Shown here: in pieces, positions 1 through 9,409 of the stretch | How positions within the stretch are numbered: position 1 is the stretch's first letter | Layout of the letters: each line of letters starts with the position of its first letter | Assembly: GCF_003595215.1 (NCBI RefSeq) | Contig: NZ_QYZP01000001.1 | Coordinates: forward strand, 806,001-870,000 | Direction: 5' to 3' | Source of the DNA: Nesterenkonia natronophila | Lineage (GTDB): Bacteria; Actinomycetota; Actinomycetes; Actinomycetales; Micrococcaceae | Length of the DNA: 64,000 bases | Made by a program: the position numbers and the translations under genes | Notes under the pieces: generated by a model | Databases searched by the model: none | Seen by the model: only the letters and a program-made list of their open reading frames with translations | Told to the model about the DNA's origin: nothing

Positions 1-2
1 TG

Positions 3-782
3 GAGTCACTGATGGGCGGAGTTGTGCTCAATGCCGCCCGCACTGCAGTCCTGGCCGTTACTGGGGCCGTAGTTGAACTGACCATCGCCGCAGACGATGA
101 ACACACCCGCCATGCACGCATGTGCGAGCCCTTTGCGTTGACCGCCGGTGAGCAGCTGCGGATCGGACCTACTACCCGTGGTCTGCGGGCAATAGTGGGT
201 CTGCGCGGGGGAGTCGCTGGGCAGCCTGAGCTGGGGAGTCTCAGCAGTGACACGATGTCCGGGCTCGGCCCGGCGCCGCTGCAGATTGGTGACAGTATCA
301 CTGCAGATGACACCTCTGCCTGCGCGGCGGTGGGTGTGGCGGAGCCAACTACGCTGATTTCAGCGGGGGAGGACGGCAGCTTCACCCTCCGCTTCACCTA
401 TGGACCCCGGGAGGACTGGTTCGCCATGGCGGAGCAGCGCCGTCTCACCATCCAGTTGTGGCAGGTCACCCAGGAATCCAACCGGGTAGGTCTCCGGCTC
501 GAGCCCGTTGACTCCCCGGGCACAGCAGCCCGCCCCCTGCAGCGGACCCGTACTGAGGAACTGCCCAGCGAAGGCGTGGCTCGCGGTTCCCTGCAGATGC
601 CCCCTTCAGGCAACCCGGTGCTCTTCCTCAATGACCACCCGGTCACCGGTGGGTATCCCGTCATTGGCGTCCTCCTGCCTGAAGACCTGCCAGCTGCCGC
701 CCAGTTGCGTCCCGGCGACATCGTCCGCCTGCTGGAAGACCCTGACCCGTTTACCCCCTGTGACTCGGAGGTTCCCTCGTGA
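3..782 (+). CDS. KipA/PxpC-like biotin-dependent carboxyltransferase subunit, 5' end cut off
   Basis: The reading frame is already open at the left edge (codons Glu-Ser-Leu precede the first ATG at 12), so this is the C-terminal ~260 residues of a longer gene. The protein aligns by eye with the C-terminal half of the PxpB-PxpC fusion at 7694-9409: both share the blocks [26 protein letters not shown] ([15 protein letters not shown] in the fusion) and DSNR/ESNR-x-GLRL. The family (KipA, allophanate hydrolase subunit 2, carboxyltransferase C/D) forms half of a carboxyltransferase that works on amides or lactams; in PxpABC it supports ATP-dependent 5-oxoproline opening. The stop overlaps the GTG of the biotin carboxylase gene (GTGA at 779-782), implying translational coupling. 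A biotin carboxylase next door favours a true biotin-dependent carboxylase over the biotin-free PxpABC reaction, but the substrate is unknown. Confidence 0.88.
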   Translation, partial: ESLMGGVVLNAARTAVLAVTGAVVELTIAADDEHTRHARMCEPFALTAGEQLRIGPTTRGLRAIVGLRGGVAGQPELGSLSSDTMSGLGPAPLQIGDSITADDTSACAAVGVAEPTTLISAGEDGSFTLRFTYGPREDWFAMAEQRRLTIQLWQVTQESNRVGLRLEPVDSPGTAARPLQRTRTEELPSEGVARGSLQMPPSGNPVLFLNDHPVTGGYPVIGVLLPEDLPAAAQLRPGDIVRLLEDPDPFTPCDSEVPS

Positions 783-2536
783 AGAAGGTTCTCATCGCCA
801 ACCGCGGAGAGATCGCGGTGCGAATCATCCGCAGCGCCCGTACCGCCGGCTACGCCACAGTGGCTGTCTACGCCGACCAGGACCTCGACTCCCTCCACGT
901 GGAGCTCGCCGATGAGGCCGTGGCGCTCCCAGGATCGGCTGCCTCCGAGACCTATCTGAACAGTGAAGCGCTGCTCCAGGCCGCTAAGAAGACCGGCGCC
1001 GACGCTGTCCACCCCGGCTACGGTTTTCTCTCCGAGCATGCCGGTTTCGCCCAGGAGGTCAGAGACGCGGGGCTGACTTGGATCGGTCCCGACCCGGAGA
1101 CAATCCGGAAGCTGGGCAACAAGGTCACCGCACGCGAGCTGGCTGTCGCCGCTGGCGCCCCCCTGGTCCCCGGCACTGAAGGACCGGTGGCGGGCGGTGA
1201 TGAGGTCCGCGCCTTCGTGGAAGAGCACGGGCTGCCGGTCGCCGTCAAGGCCGCCCACGGCGGCGGAGGCCGCGGCATGCGCGTGATTCGCCAGCTGGAG
1301 GAGGTGGATTCAGGCTACGCAGCCGCAGTGAGAGAAGCCGAGGCAGCCTTCGGGGCTGGGGAGTGCTACGTGGAACGATTCCTCGATAAGCCCCGGCACA
1401 TCGAGGCGCAGGTGCTGGCCGACACCCATGGCAACGTGGTGGTGGTCGGCACCCGGGACTGTTCACTGCAGCGCCGCAACCAGAAGCTGGTGGAGGAGGC
1501 TCCCGCACCGTTCCTGACTGACGAGCAGCGTCGTACCGTCCACGAGTCTGCGCGGGCCATTGCTGTGCAGTCCGGTTACACGGGGGCCGGGACCGTAGAG
1601 TACCTGCTGAGTCCTGACGGGCTGCTGACCTTCCTCGAGGTCAACACCCGGTTGCAGGTGGAGCATCCAGTCACCGAGGAGACGACTGGGGTGGATCTGG
1701 TCGCTGAGCAGCTGCGCATCGCTGAGGGTCAGCCTCTGAGCATCACCAGCGACCCCGAACCCACCGGCCACGCCATCGAGTTCCGTATCAATGCCGAAGA
1801 CCCAGCGCTGGGCTTTCTGCCCACGCCGGGGCCGGTCGAAACCTTTTCACCACCGACCGGCCCCGGCGTCCGCGTGGACACCGGAGTGCGCAGCGGTGAT
1901 GAGGTCTCCGGAGCATTCGACTCCATGTTTGCCAAAGTCATCGTTACCGCGCCAGACCGCTCCTCCGCCTTGGCTCGGGCGGAGCTGGCTCTTGCGGAGA
2001 TGCGCATCGCGGGCCTGCCCACCGTGCTGCCCTTTCACCGCGAGGTACTTCAGGCCGCAGATTTCCGGGCCGAGGGCGAGTCCGGGGTCCAGGACGCGGA
2101 ACGATTCGGTGTGCACACCCGGTGGATCGAGACTGATTTCGCCGCGACCCTGGAGGAGTCTGCGCACCTGGCCTCCGCGCTGCGCCACCGGGAGCACTCC
2201 TTGCAGCGGATCACCCTGGAAATTGAGGGCAAACCTGTCTCCTTAGGCATTCCGGCCGCGCTGAGAACTCTGCTGGGCGCTGCTGCCCCGGCGCAGGAGG
2301 ACACCAGCTCCGCAGCGGAGAACGACGGCGTTGTCACAGCAGGATTCGCAGGCACCCTAGTGCGTTGGGAGTCCGAGCACGGGCAGAAAGTGTCGGCCGG
2401 TGACGCCCTGGCGGTTCTGGAAGCGATGAAGATGGAATCCACCCTCACCGCCCCTGCTGCGGGCGTGTTCTCCCGGGCAGAGGTAGAACCGGGAGAGCAG
2501 GTCACCGCAGGTCAGCGCCTAGGCACCATCGACTAG
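779..2536 (+). CDS. Biotin carboxylase-BCCP fusion (acetyl-CoA/urea carboxylase type alpha subunit)
   Basis: A 585-residue protein that carboxylates biotin with ATP and bicarbonate and carries the biotin itself. Order: N-terminal biotin-carboxylase preATP-grasp domain ([19 protein letters not shown]), ATP-grasp with glycine-rich loop [12 protein letters not shown] and active-site block [14 protein letters not shown], biotin-carboxylase C-terminal domain, then a biotinyl domain ending the protein with EAMKMES, where Lys551 is the biotinylation site. The GTG start at 779 overlaps the stop of the KipA-like gene, so the two subunits are probably made together. In acyl-CoA carboxylases the partner would be a beta carboxyltransferase; here the only partner seen is KipA-like, which resembles the carboxyltransferase half of urea carboxylase. 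I infer a split amide/lactam carboxylase rather than acetyl-CoA carboxylase, though generic annotation would say acetyl-CoA carboxylase biotin carboxylase. Confidence 0.92.
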   Translation: MKKVLIANRGEIAVRIIRSARTAGYATVAVYADQDLDSLHVELADEAVALPGSAASETYLNSEALLQAAKKTGADAVHPGYGFLSEHAGFAQEVRDAGLTWIGPDPETIRKLGNKVTARELAVAAGAPLVPGTEGPVAGGDEVRAFVEEHGLPVAVKAAHGGGGRGMRVIRQLEEVDSGYAAAVREAEAAFGAGECYVERFLDKPRHIEAQVLADTHGNVVVVGTRDCSLQRRNQKLVEEAPAPFLTDEQRRTVHESARAIAVQSGYTGAGTVEYLLSPDGLLTFLEVNTRLQVEHPVTEETTGVDLVAEQLRIAEGQPLSITSDPEPTGHAIEFRINAEDPALGFLPTPGPVETFSPPTGPGVRVDTGVRSGDEVSGAFDSMFAKVIVTAPDRSSALARAELALAEMRIAGLPTVLPFHREVLQAADFRAEGESGVQDAERFGVHTRWIETDFAATLEESAHLASALRHREHSLQRITLEIEGKPVSLGIPAALRTLLGAAAPAQEDTSSAAENDGVVTAGFAGTLVRWESEHGQKVSAGDALAVLEAMKMESTLTAPAAGVFSRAEVEPGEQVTAGQRLGTID

Positions 2537-2545
2537 ATTGGGTTT

Positions 2546-3271
2546 ATGCCCAGCTTCACCCCTCAGGACCTCGCCTCTGACCCACCAGCTGCCGCGACTG
2601 ACATCTGGGACCAATGGCTGGCACCACTGGAAGCAGCGGACCACGCCTATGTGCCTGTGCGTGTCGCCGACGTGCTGCGTCGCGCGATCTCGGCAGGTCA
2701 GATTCTGCCCGGCACCAAACTCCCAGAGGTCAAGATCACCACTCGCCTGGGGGTCTCCAGGCATACGCTGCGCAGCGCGTTCCAGATGCTGTCAGCGGAC
2801 GGGCTGGTGGACCGCCGGCCCAATCGTGGGGTCTTTGTGCACGTCCCCACCAGTGAAGATGTCCGGGAGATCTACCGCATTCGGCTCATCCTGGAGACCG
2901 GGGCGGTGCGGACCACTGTCTTCCCCCCGGAGGCGACCCAGCAGCTGATCCAGATCACCCGGGGCGCTGAGCGCGCCCGCGAGGCTGGCGATGTGCTCGC
3001 GATGGGCCAAGCCAATCAGGAGTTTCACCAGCGCCTGGTGGCCCAGGCCCGCAGCTCCATGCTCGATGAGCTGATGAGCAAGGTCCTCGCAAGGATGCGG
3101 TTGGTCTTCGCCGGGCGGCTGGGGGATCCGGACTTCCATGCGGCGTATGTCGCGGGGAATGTGAAACTGGCCGAGCTCCTCAGCCGGAATAGACGTGAGG
3201 AAGCCGAAGAACACCTGGTCAACTACCTGCTCAGTGCTGAACAAGACCTCCTGCGGCGCCTGAAGACGTAG
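2546..3271 (+). CDS. GntR-family transcriptional regulator, FCD (FadR) subfamily
   Basis: 241 residues. The N-terminal third holds the winged-helix HTH (block LGVSRHTLRSAFQMLSADGL followed by DRRPNRGVFV, the usual wing), and the C-terminal two thirds is an all-helical FCD ligand domain (NQEFHQRLV is the typical FH motif). FCD domains normally bind a metal with Asp and three His; one of the later His positions seems to be Asn here (VAGNVKLAEL), so metal binding may be altered. The ATG at 2546 follows the biotin carboxylase stop by 9 bases, so the gene is probably in the same operon. Downstream, two FadR-type TTGT-N3-ACAA palindromes precede the Nramp-like transporter and are the likely binding sites. 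It probably senses an intermediate of the neighbouring lactam/amino-acid pathway. Confidence 0.9.
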   Translation: MPSFTPQDLASDPPAAATDIWDQWLAPLEAADHAYVPVRVADVLRRAISAGQILPGTKLPEVKITTRLGVSRHTLRSAFQMLSADGLVDRRPNRGVFVHVPTSEDVREIYRIRLILETGAVRTTVFPPEATQQLIQITRGAERAREAGDVLAMGQANQEFHQRLVAQARSSMLDELMSKVLARMRLVFAGRLGDPDFHAAYVAGNVKLAELLSRNRREEAEEHLVNYLLSAEQDLLRRLKT

Positions 3272-3308
3272 CCAGCTCCACGCGGAGCCATGCACCGCCG
3301 GAGCCACT

Positions 3309-3344
3309 TTGTTGCACAATCCCCTTGTGTAGATTGTTCAACAA
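3309..3344. promoter_or_regulatory. Pair of FadR/GntR-type operator palindromes
   Basis: Two copies of TTGT-N3-ACAA occur: TTGTTGCACAA at 3309-3319 and TTGTTCAACAA at 3334-3344, centres 25 bp apart. Both fit the known FadR-subfamily consensus TNGT-N3-ACNA. The whole stretch is also an imperfect inverted repeat (TTGTTGCACAAT against ATTGTTCAACAA). It lies between the GntR gene and the transporter start at 3400, where the regulator would control the transporter and hydro-lyase genes. Binding is inferred from pattern and position only. Confidence 0.6.
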
Positions 3345-3399
3345 CCGTAGGCTACGTCACACCAACACTCGCCACGGACTCACCATCGAGGAGCATACT

Positions 3400-4719
3400 G
3401 TGCCAGGAAAACCCAGCGCCGAGACTCGGGAAGACGCCTCGGGGGAGGCCACGCCGGAGAAGAAATCCAAACCCTCGGGACCCACCTTCCTCGCCACCCG
3501 GCGCACCGCGATGCTCGGGGCGATGTTCCTCATGGCGGTCTCTGCGGTAGGCCCAGGGTTCATCACCCAAACCTCCGAGTTCACTCTGCAGCTGGGTTCG
3601 GCCTTCGCTGCAGCCATCCTGATCTCCGTGATTGTGGACATCGCCATCCAGATGAACGTTTGGCGCACCCTCGGCGTCTCTGGGCTCTACGCCCAGGAAC
3701 TGGGCAATAAGATCTTTCCGGGAGTCGGCTGGGCGCTGGCCGTGCTGATCTTCTTCGGCGGGATCGTGTTCAATGTCGGCAACATCGCCGGCGCCGGTAT
3801 GGGCATGAACGCCATGATGGACCTCGACCCGCAATGGGGCGGAGCGATCTCGGTGGCTCTGGCTATTGCGATCTTCCTCTCCAAAAAGGCCGGGGTGGCC
3901 TTGGACCGGATTGTCGTGCTCTGCGGCGCGGTCCTCATTCTGCTGATGGCCTACATGGCGATCGCCACTTCCCCGCCGGTCGCCGAAGCCGCTGCCCAGA
4001 CCTTTGTGCCCGTTCTTCCCGAGGGAGAGGGCCTGGGCACCTTCTTCTTCGTCACCACCACGCTGATCGGCGGCACGGTCGGCGGTTACATTACCTACGC
4101 CGGGGCGCACCGGGTGATCGCCTCCGGTCACACCGGCCCAAAGAACGCCAAGACTATCGCCAAGGCCTCCGTAATGGGCATCATCGTGGCCAGCGTCATC
4201 CGGTACCTGCTCTTCCTGGCGATCCTCGGAGTCGTCTCTACCTACTCCGTTACTCAGATCGAGCAGACCGGACAGGAGAACGTGGCCGCCTCAGCCTTCT
4301 TGCTGGTGCTCGGTGAATGGGGGTTGCGAGTCTTCGGTATCGCCTTCTGGGTTGCCGCGATGACCTCCATCCTGGGAGCGACCTACACCTCGGTCTCGTT
4401 CATCACCACCCAAAAGACCTCCGCCCGGCTGCGCTCCTGGCTTTTCGTCGGCTTCCTGGTCCTCACCTGTGGGATCTTCCTTGTCCTGGGTCAGGCTCCG
4501 GCCACTCTGCTGATCATGGCCGGCGCCTTCAACGGTGTGGTGCTGCCGCTGGGCTTCGCCGTGATCCTCATCGCCGCATGGTTCAAGCGCGGTACGCTGC
4601 TGGGAGGCTACGCCTATCCCAAGTGGCTGCTGATCGCTGGCACGCTGATCTGGCTGTTGACCATCTACATGGGTCTGAACTCCCTCACCGGCATCGCCGA
4701 GCTCTGGCAGGGCGGATGA
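3400..4719 (+). CDS. Nramp-fold membrane transporter (YcsG-like)
   Basis: About 439 residues with eleven hydrophobic segments. I place the start at GTG 3400 because GAGGAG sits at 3388-3393 and the longer frame from 3325 adds a non-hydrophobic, Arg-rich leader that runs over the operator region. The fold-level match is to Nramp relatives such as B. subtilis YcsG. However, the canonical metal-binding DPGN of helix 1 is absent (the helix reads [16 protein letters not shown]) and no MPH motif is visible in helix 6 ([17 protein letters not shown]). Classical Mn/Fe import is therefore unlikely; uptake of Mg or of an organic substrate of the pathway is possible. Its stop overlaps the ATG of the hydro-lyase gene (ATGA at 4716-4719), so both are co-translated. 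Confidence 0.85.
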   Translation: MPGKPSAETREDASGEATPEKKSKPSGPTFLATRRTAMLGAMFLMAVSAVGPGFITQTSEFTLQLGSAFAAAILISVIVDIAIQMNVWRTLGVSGLYAQELGNKIFPGVGWALAVLIFFGGIVFNVGNIAGAGMGMNAMMDLDPQWGGAISVALAIAIFLSKKAGVALDRIVVLCGAVLILLMAYMAIATSPPVAEAAAQTFVPVLPEGEGLGTFFFVTTTLIGGTVGGYITYAGAHRVIASGHTGPKNAKTIAKASVMGIIVASVIRYLLFLAILGVVSTYSVTQIEQTGQENVAASAFLLVLGEWGLRVFGIAFWVAAMTSILGATYTSVSFITTQKTSARLRSWLFVGFLVLTCGIFLVLGQAPATLLIMAGAFNGVVLPLGFAVILIAAWFKRGTLLGGYAYPKWLLIAGTLIWLLTIYMGLNSLTGIAELWQGG

Positions 4720-5522
4720 GAATGAACACCACGGACCACCCCGCCCCCGCCGAGACCACCCCAGAGCAGGCCCGGGCTCTGTTCCGTAAGGGGCTGCGCC
4801 GTCCCACCACCGGTTACAGTGCAGGCTACGCGCAGGCCAATCTCATCGCAGTTCCTCGGGAACAGGCCTTCGATATGTTGCTCTTCGCCCAGCGCAACCC
4901 CAAGTCCTGCCCGGTGTTAGGGGTCCTGGAGGCAGGTCAGCACAGCTCAGAGCTCCTGACCGGCGGGGACATCCGCACCGACATCCCTGCCTACCGGGTC
5001 TACAAGAACGGTGAGCTGGTGGCAGAGCCGGATCACGTCATCGACGTGTGGCGGGAGGATCTGGTCGCGTTCCTCATTGGCTGCAGCTTCACGTTTGAAG
5101 CACCTTTGCTGGAGGCAGGTCTGCCGGTGGCCCATATTGACCAAGGCACAAACGTGCCGATGTACCGCACGGATAGGCAATGCCAGTCGGCGGGAACGCT
5201 CTCCGGACCGTTGGTTGTCTCGATGCGGCCATTTCCGCCGGAGAGCATTGCCACGGCGGTGCGCATCACCTCCCGCTACCCAGGGGTGCACGGGGCCCCG
5301 GTGCATATCGGAGCCCCGGAAGGTCTGGGCATCAGCGATCTTCAGGCTCCTGACTTCGGTTCTCCGGTGCACATCCCGGAGGGATGGATCCCGGTCTTCT
5401 GGGCCTGCGGGGTCACACCCCAGGCGGCTGTGATGCAGTCTTCCCCAGAGCTGGCCATCAGCCACGCTCCTGGACATATGCTGATCACCGACCTGCCAAA
5501 CAGCCAACTTCAGGTGCCCTAA
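4716..5522 (+). CDS. DUF1445 putative hydro-lyase (YcsI / D-glutamate cyclase-like)
   Basis: 268 residues from ATG 4716, which overlaps the transporter stop by 4 bases; a second ATG at 4722 is possible. Upstream codons in the same frame lie inside the transporter gene and are not used. Typical DUF1445 blocks are present: the N-terminal [20 protein letters not shown], the central [28 protein letters not shown], and the C-terminal [12 protein letters not shown] followed by [11 protein letters not shown]. Related proteins include B. subtilis YcsI and the D-glutamate cyclase part of mammalian DGLUCY, which interconverts D-glutamate and 5-oxo-D-proline. In this neighbourhood, supplying or removing 5-oxoproline-like lactams is a reasonable role. 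The exact substrate cannot be read from the sequence. Confidence 0.88.
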   Translation: MRMNTTDHPAPAETTPEQARALFRKGLRRPTTGYSAGYAQANLIAVPREQAFDMLLFAQRNPKSCPVLGVLEAGQHSSELLTGGDIRTDIPAYRVYKNGELVAEPDHVIDVWREDLVAFLIGCSFTFEAPLLEAGLPVAHIDQGTNVPMYRTDRQCQSAGTLSGPLVVSMRPFPPESIATAVRITSRYPGVHGAPVHIGAPEGLGISDLQAPDFGSPVHIPEGWIPVFWACGVTPQAAVMQSSPELAISHAPGHMLITDLPNSQLQVP

Positions 5523-5580
5523 CCCCCGGTGCTCTCGCGCCGTGTCCCCTCATCGCGAGTACCTCGACTCCTAAAGCGCC

Positions 5581-6885
5581 TTATACGGTGGGGGTCTTGG
5601 CGCTGGGGGCTGCGTCGCCGTCGTCGTCGGTTTTCGGTGGGATACGCGGCATCACGCCGGTGGCGTCATTGACCCAGTTGTGCGTGTGGCGCCGGGCCAC
5701 TCCTTGCTTGACGCCGAACTTCCCATGCACCATCCAGTAGAGGATGATCGAGACGACCACCACGCCGGCGCATCCGGCGTACATCACGTGGAAGCCCCAC
5801 AGATCCACCAGTGGGCCCAATAACAGGGGCGCGAGCCCGAAACCCAGGTCCATCATGATGAAGAAGGTGGAGATGCCGATGCTGATTCGGTAAGTGCGCA
5901 GTTTGGAGGCGATGATCGCCTGAATGGCCGGCAGCAGGGAACCGAACCCGAACCCGGCCAGCACCCCGGAGGCGACCATCACGCCCTGGTTGGGCGACCA
6001 GGCCAGCAGCACCATGGAGACCGCGAACGCGCATAGGGCGGGGATGACCACCGGGTTATCCCCGTAGCGGTCCTGGACTCTGCCCATGAATAGGCGCACC
6101 ACCAGCATAGTGGTGGCGTAGACCACGAAGTAGAGGCTGGCGCCGTCGGACATGCCGATGGACTGGGCGAACCCGTTGAGGAACGTCATCACCGCGGCGA
6201 AGGTCAGCCCCAGCAGGGTCGCCACCAGCGCGATCGAGAAAGCCCGCGGTTCGATCACATCTGAGGGGCGCAGCCGCAGCCGATCCCGCATAGGTGTGCC
6301 GCGGCGCTTGACCTCAGGGGTGTTGACCAGGCAGGCGCAGAGGAAGGAGACTGCCGAGACGACCATCACAGCGTAGAACATGCCGTCGAACCCGTAGCGT
6401 TCGGTGAGTTGAATCGCGGCCAGAGGACCCAGGGCTGGGGGCAGCGAGTTGGCCAACAGGTAGTAGCCGGAACCTTCCCCGCGCCGTGCCCGGGGAATGA
6501 TGTCGAACACCGCAGCGGTCAGGGCAGTCTGCCCGAAACCCAGAGCTATCCCGTGCACAATGCGCAGCACGATCAGCCACTGGTAGGAATCGACCCACAG
6601 GTAGAGAATGCCAGCCAGGGTGAATAGACCGAGGCAGATCACCAGGATCGGTTTGCGGCCGAGAGTGTTGACGTACTTCCCGGCAAAGAACCGGGCGCCG
6701 AGTGCGCCGATCACGAAGGCGCTGGCAGCGAAGCCTGCCGCAGTCTGGCCTGCACCGAACTCGGTGGCCGCATAGACTGCCATCCCAGTGACTAGGATGA
6801 AGAAGGCGGTGGTGATGGCCAGGTTGATCAAGATCGCCAGGATGAAGTTCCAGCTCAGCAGCGGTTCTTTCGTATCCTGATTCAC
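5581..6885 (-). CDS. MFS transporter, 12 transmembrane helices
   Basis: 434 residues, GTG start, with twelve hydrophobic segments and MFS signatures: the loop 2-3 motif AGKYVNTLGRKPIL, an Arg-containing helix 4 (LIVLRIVHGIALGFGQTAL), and the repeat of that loop in the second half (MGRVQDRYGDNPVV). A drug/metabolite-proton antiport or uptake role is typical. The gene is divergent from pxpA with only 23 bases between start codons, so the two promoters must overlap the coding ends or the transcripts be nearly leaderless. It lies between the two halves of the lactam locus and probably moves a pathway substrate or product, but the substrate is not identifiable. The C-terminal ~45 residues are hydrophilic and cytoplasmic. 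Confidence 0.88.
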   Translation of the reverse strand: MNQDTKEPLLSWNFILAILINLAITTAFFILVTGMAVYAATEFGAGQTAAGFAASAFVIGALGARFFAGKYVNTLGRKPILVICLGLFTLAGILYLWVDSYQWLIVLRIVHGIALGFGQTALTAAVFDIIPRARRGEGSGYYLLANSLPPALGPLAAIQLTERYGFDGMFYAVMVVSAVSFLCACLVNTPEVKRRGTPMRDRLRLRPSDVIEPRAFSIALVATLLGLTFAAVMTFLNGFAQSIGMSDGASLYFVVYATTMLVVRLFMGRVQDRYGDNPVVIPALCAFAVSMVLLAWSPNQGVMVASGVLAGFGFGSLLPAIQAIIASKLRTYRISIGISTFFIMMDLGFGLAPLLLGPLVDLWGFHVMYAGCAGVVVVSIILYWMVHGKFGVKQGVARRHTHNWVNDATGVMPRIPPKTDDDGDAAPSAKTPTV

Positions 6886-6908
6886 ACAGTTGATTCTTTC
6901 ACGAGGGG

Positions 6909-7694
6909 GTGGCAGTGGTCGGAGATCTTCGCATCGACCTCAACGCCGATCTCGGCGAGGCTTTTGGGGCCTGGAGCATGGGCGAGGACGCCGCGATGCT
7001 CGCTCAGGTCTCATCAGCCAATATAGCCTGTGGTTTCCATGCCGGGGACCCCGAGACCATGCGGACCACCACTGTCAGTGCCGCTCGTGCTGGGGTGGCC
7101 ATAGGCGCCCATGTGGCCTACCGGGACCTGACCGGTTTCGGCCGCCGGTTTGTGGACGCTGCCCTCGAAGAGCTCACCTCTGATGTGTACTACCAGCTCT
7201 GTGCCTTAGATGGCATGGCTGTCGCGGCAGGGGAGCGGGTCCGCTACGTCAAACCCCATGGTGCGTTTTACCACGCCTCGCACACTCACACACCTCACGC
7301 GACAGCCCTGGTGGAGGCCCTCACCCTGTTTGCTGAGGTCAGCGGGCGGCAACTTCCGCTGCTGTTGGCCCCAGGTGCCCTAGCTCATGACTTGGCGGCT
7401 GAGCGTGGCTTCGCCACATTCAGAGAAGTCTTCGCTGACCGCAGCTACAACCCCGACGGCACTTTGGTTTCGCGGCGCTCGCCAGGGGCGGTGATCACTG
7501 AGGTGCCCGCCGTGGTGGAAGCGATGCAGCGGTTTGTCGAGGAGGGCACCATCATCGCTACAGATGGCACTGTGCTGCACATGGATGCCGAAAGTATCTG
7601 CCTGCACGGAGACACCCCCGGCGCCGTGGCCATGGCAGAGTCGGTACGGGCTGCGCTCTCGGGCGCGGGGGCCAAAATTGTGAGCTTCGCCTGA
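6909..7694 (+). CDS. pxpA: 5-oxoprolinase subunit A (LamB/YcsF family)
   Basis: About 261 residues. The family hallmark IDLNADLGEAFGAW opens the protein, followed by SSANIACGFHAGDPETM, GAHVAYRDLTGFGRR, VKPHGAFYHA and EVFADRSYNPDGTLVSRR. PxpA, with PxpB and PxpC, carries out ATP-dependent opening of 5-oxoproline (pyroglutamate) to glutamate. The frame starts at GTG 6909; GTG 6915 is an alternative better spaced from the purine-rich GAGGGGG at about 6903-6909. The stop overlaps the next ATG (TGATG at 7692-7696), so the PxpB-PxpC fusion is translated directly after it. This gives a complete 5-oxoprolinase set within two genes. Confidence 0.93.
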   Translation: MAVVGDLRIDLNADLGEAFGAWSMGEDAAMLAQVSSANIACGFHAGDPETMRTTTVSAARAGVAIGAHVAYRDLTGFGRRFVDAALEELTSDVYYQLCALDGMAVAAGERVRYVKPHGAFYHASHTHTPHATALVEALTLFAEVSGRQLPLLLAPGALAHDLAAERGFATFREVFADRSYNPDGTLVSRRSPGAVITEVPAVVEAMQRFVEEGTIIATDGTVLHMDAESICLHGDTPGAVAMAESVRAALSGAGAKIVSFA

Positions 7695-9409
7695 TGCCCG
7701 AGGCCGTGCGGGCCGCCGGGCAACGTGCCCTGCTGGCCGATTTCACCACCCCCGCTGAGGTGCTGGCCTTTCACCGGCAGCTCATCAGCAAGCCGCTGGC
7801 TGGACAGGTGGAGGCGGTCCCCGCGGCCCGAACTGTGCTGGTGGTCTTCCGTACCCGCCACCACACCCAGGAGGCGGCCAAACAGCTGCGCCGGATTCGG
7901 ACACGGCCCGGCGGTGTGGGAGAGGGACGCGAGGTAGAGATCCGCGTCCATTACGATGGCGCCGACTTGGAAACGCTGGCGGAACACCTGGGCATGAGCC
8001 GCCAGGGACTCATCGATTGGCACACCTCCACCTCCTGGGTGGGCGGTTTTGCCGGTTTCGCTCCCGGATTCACCTATTGCCTGCCTGAAGCAGTGGCCAC
8101 CCGCCGACGGTTACGAAAGGCCGAACAACCGTTCCAAGTGCCGAGGCTGAGCTCTCCGCGCACTGAGGTGCCGGCCGGGACCGTAGCGCTAGCCGGTGAG
8201 TTCTCCGCCGTCTACCCGCGCAGCAGTCCCGGCGGATGGCAGCTGATCGGCACCACCGACGCTGTGATGTGGGACCTGAACAGACCCGAGCCGGTGTTGA
8301 TCCGCCCCGGGGATTCGGTCAGCTATGTGCCGGTGGCTGAACAGATCACGGTCACCGCTGCTCCGGACCCTGCCCGGAGGCGCAGCTATGTGCCAGCCGG
8401 GGATGTGGTGGTGGATGTGCTCAGCACCGGTCCGCAGACGCTGCTGCAGGACTTGGGCCGTCCCGGACGGAGCGGTCTGGGGGTGCCCCGCTCCGGGGCG
8501 GCAGATGTGCCGGCGCTGCGCCAGGCCAATGAGCTGGTGGGCAATGATGATTCCGCTGCCGGGTTAGAGGTCCTTTTCGGGGGCCTTGAGCTGGGAGTTC
8601 GGCACATTTCGGTGCTCGCGGTCACCGGCGCGGAGACCTCACTCCAGGTGGCGACCCCGGCCGCCCCAGAGACATCCAATATGGCGCTCAACGGCACCGG
8701 GGCTGCTCAGCGCAGCGAGGCCGGGGGTCAGGAGACCGAACGGGTGCGCGAGGTTCCGCTGCGAGCACCATTTCTGATGTACCCAGGGGAGCGGCTGCGC
8801 CTCGGTGTGCCTCAGCGGGGCATCCGAAACTATGTGGCGTTCTCTGGAGGGCTGGCAGCAGACGCGGTTCTGGGTAGCGTCGCCACAGACCTGCTCTCAG
8901 GTCTGGGTCCGGCTCCGGTGAGTGCAGGGGACACTTTCGCGCTGGTGGGGGTGCCTTCCGGGTTTGTGGGGATCGCTGATGTGGCGCGGACCCCCCTGCC
9001 GGAGGTGGAGGGCCGCACCCGGCTGCGGTTTGTGGCCGGGCCCCGGGACGAGTGGTTCGCAGGCAGGCACAGCAATCCGGGACTGGACGCTCTACGGTCA
9101 CTGACTTGGACCGTCACAGAGGATTCGAACCGAATCGGTCTGCGACTCTCTGCAGGTGAGGACGCGCCCGCGCCGGCGATTCCCCGGAACCACACGGAGG
9201 AGCTGCCCAGCGAGCCGATGGTACGTGGCGCCATCCAGGTTCCCGGATCTGGGGATCCTGTGCTGTTCTTAGCTGACCACCCAGTCACCGGTGGGTACCC
9301 GGTGATCGGCGTCGTGGTCCGGGAGGACCTGGGACTGGCGGCGCAGCTGCCGCCCGGGGCGGAGGTCCGTTTCCAGGCGGTAGATCCCGACACTCTGGAA
9401 CCGGTGTAA
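7694..9409 (+). CDS. Fused 5-oxoprolinase subunits B and C (KipI-KipA)
   Basis: 571 residues made of two family members joined in one chain. Residues ~1-215 are PxpB/KipI: GGFAGFAPGFTYCLP, then VPRLSSPRTEVPAGTVALAG and PRSSPGGWQLIGTT. Residues ~235-571 are PxpC/KipA: VDVLSTGPQTLLQDLGRPGR, GLEVLFGGLEL, VTEDSNRIGLRL, TEELPSE and [13 protein letters not shown]. In many bacteria these are two proteins; the fusion fixes their 1:1 ratio. With PxpA immediately upstream it should form the 5-oxoprolinase complex. The C-terminal half is a paralogue of the partial gene at the left edge, so the locus has at least two KipA-type proteins, only one of which is next to a biotin carboxylase. In B. subtilis, KipI also inhibits the sporulation kinase, a role not expected here. 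Confidence 0.93.
   Translation: MPEAVRAAGQRALLADFTTPAEVLAFHRQLISKPLAGQVEAVPAARTVLVVFRTRHHTQEAAKQLRRIRTRPGGVGEGREVEIRVHYDGADLETLAEHLGMSRQGLIDWHTSTSWVGGFAGFAPGFTYCLPEAVATRRRLRKAEQPFQVPRLSSPRTEVPAGTVALAGEFSAVYPRSSPGGWQLIGTTDAVMWDLNRPEPVLIRPGDSVSYVPVAEQITVTAAPDPARRRSYVPAGDVVVDVLSTGPQTLLQDLGRPGRSGLGVPRSGAADVPALRQANELVGNDDSAAGLEVLFGGLELGVRHISVLAVTGAETSLQVATPAAPETSNMALNGTGAAQRSEAGGQETERVREVPLRAPFLMYPGERLRLGVPQRGIRNYVAFSGGLAADAVLGSVATDLLSGLGPAPVSAGDTFALVGVPSGFVGIADVARTPLPEVEGRTRLRFVAGPRDEWFAGRHSNPGLDALRSLTWTVTEDSNRIGLRLSAGEDAPAPAIPRNHTEELPSEPMVRGAIQVPGSGDPVLFLADHPVTGGYPVIGVVVREDLGLAAQLPPGAEVRFQAVDPDTLEPV

Noticed and set aside
398-1258. Long minus-strand open frame of 286 codons opposite the KipA and biotin carboxylase genes
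   Set aside because: It mirrors two clear coding genes, is rich in Gly/Ser/Arg and matches no family; a typical by-product of high-GC DNA.
3352-4131. Minus-strand open frame of 259 codons opposite the Nramp-like gene
   Set aside because: Composition dominated by His, Gly, Asp and Glu from antisense hydrophobic codons; no family resemblance.
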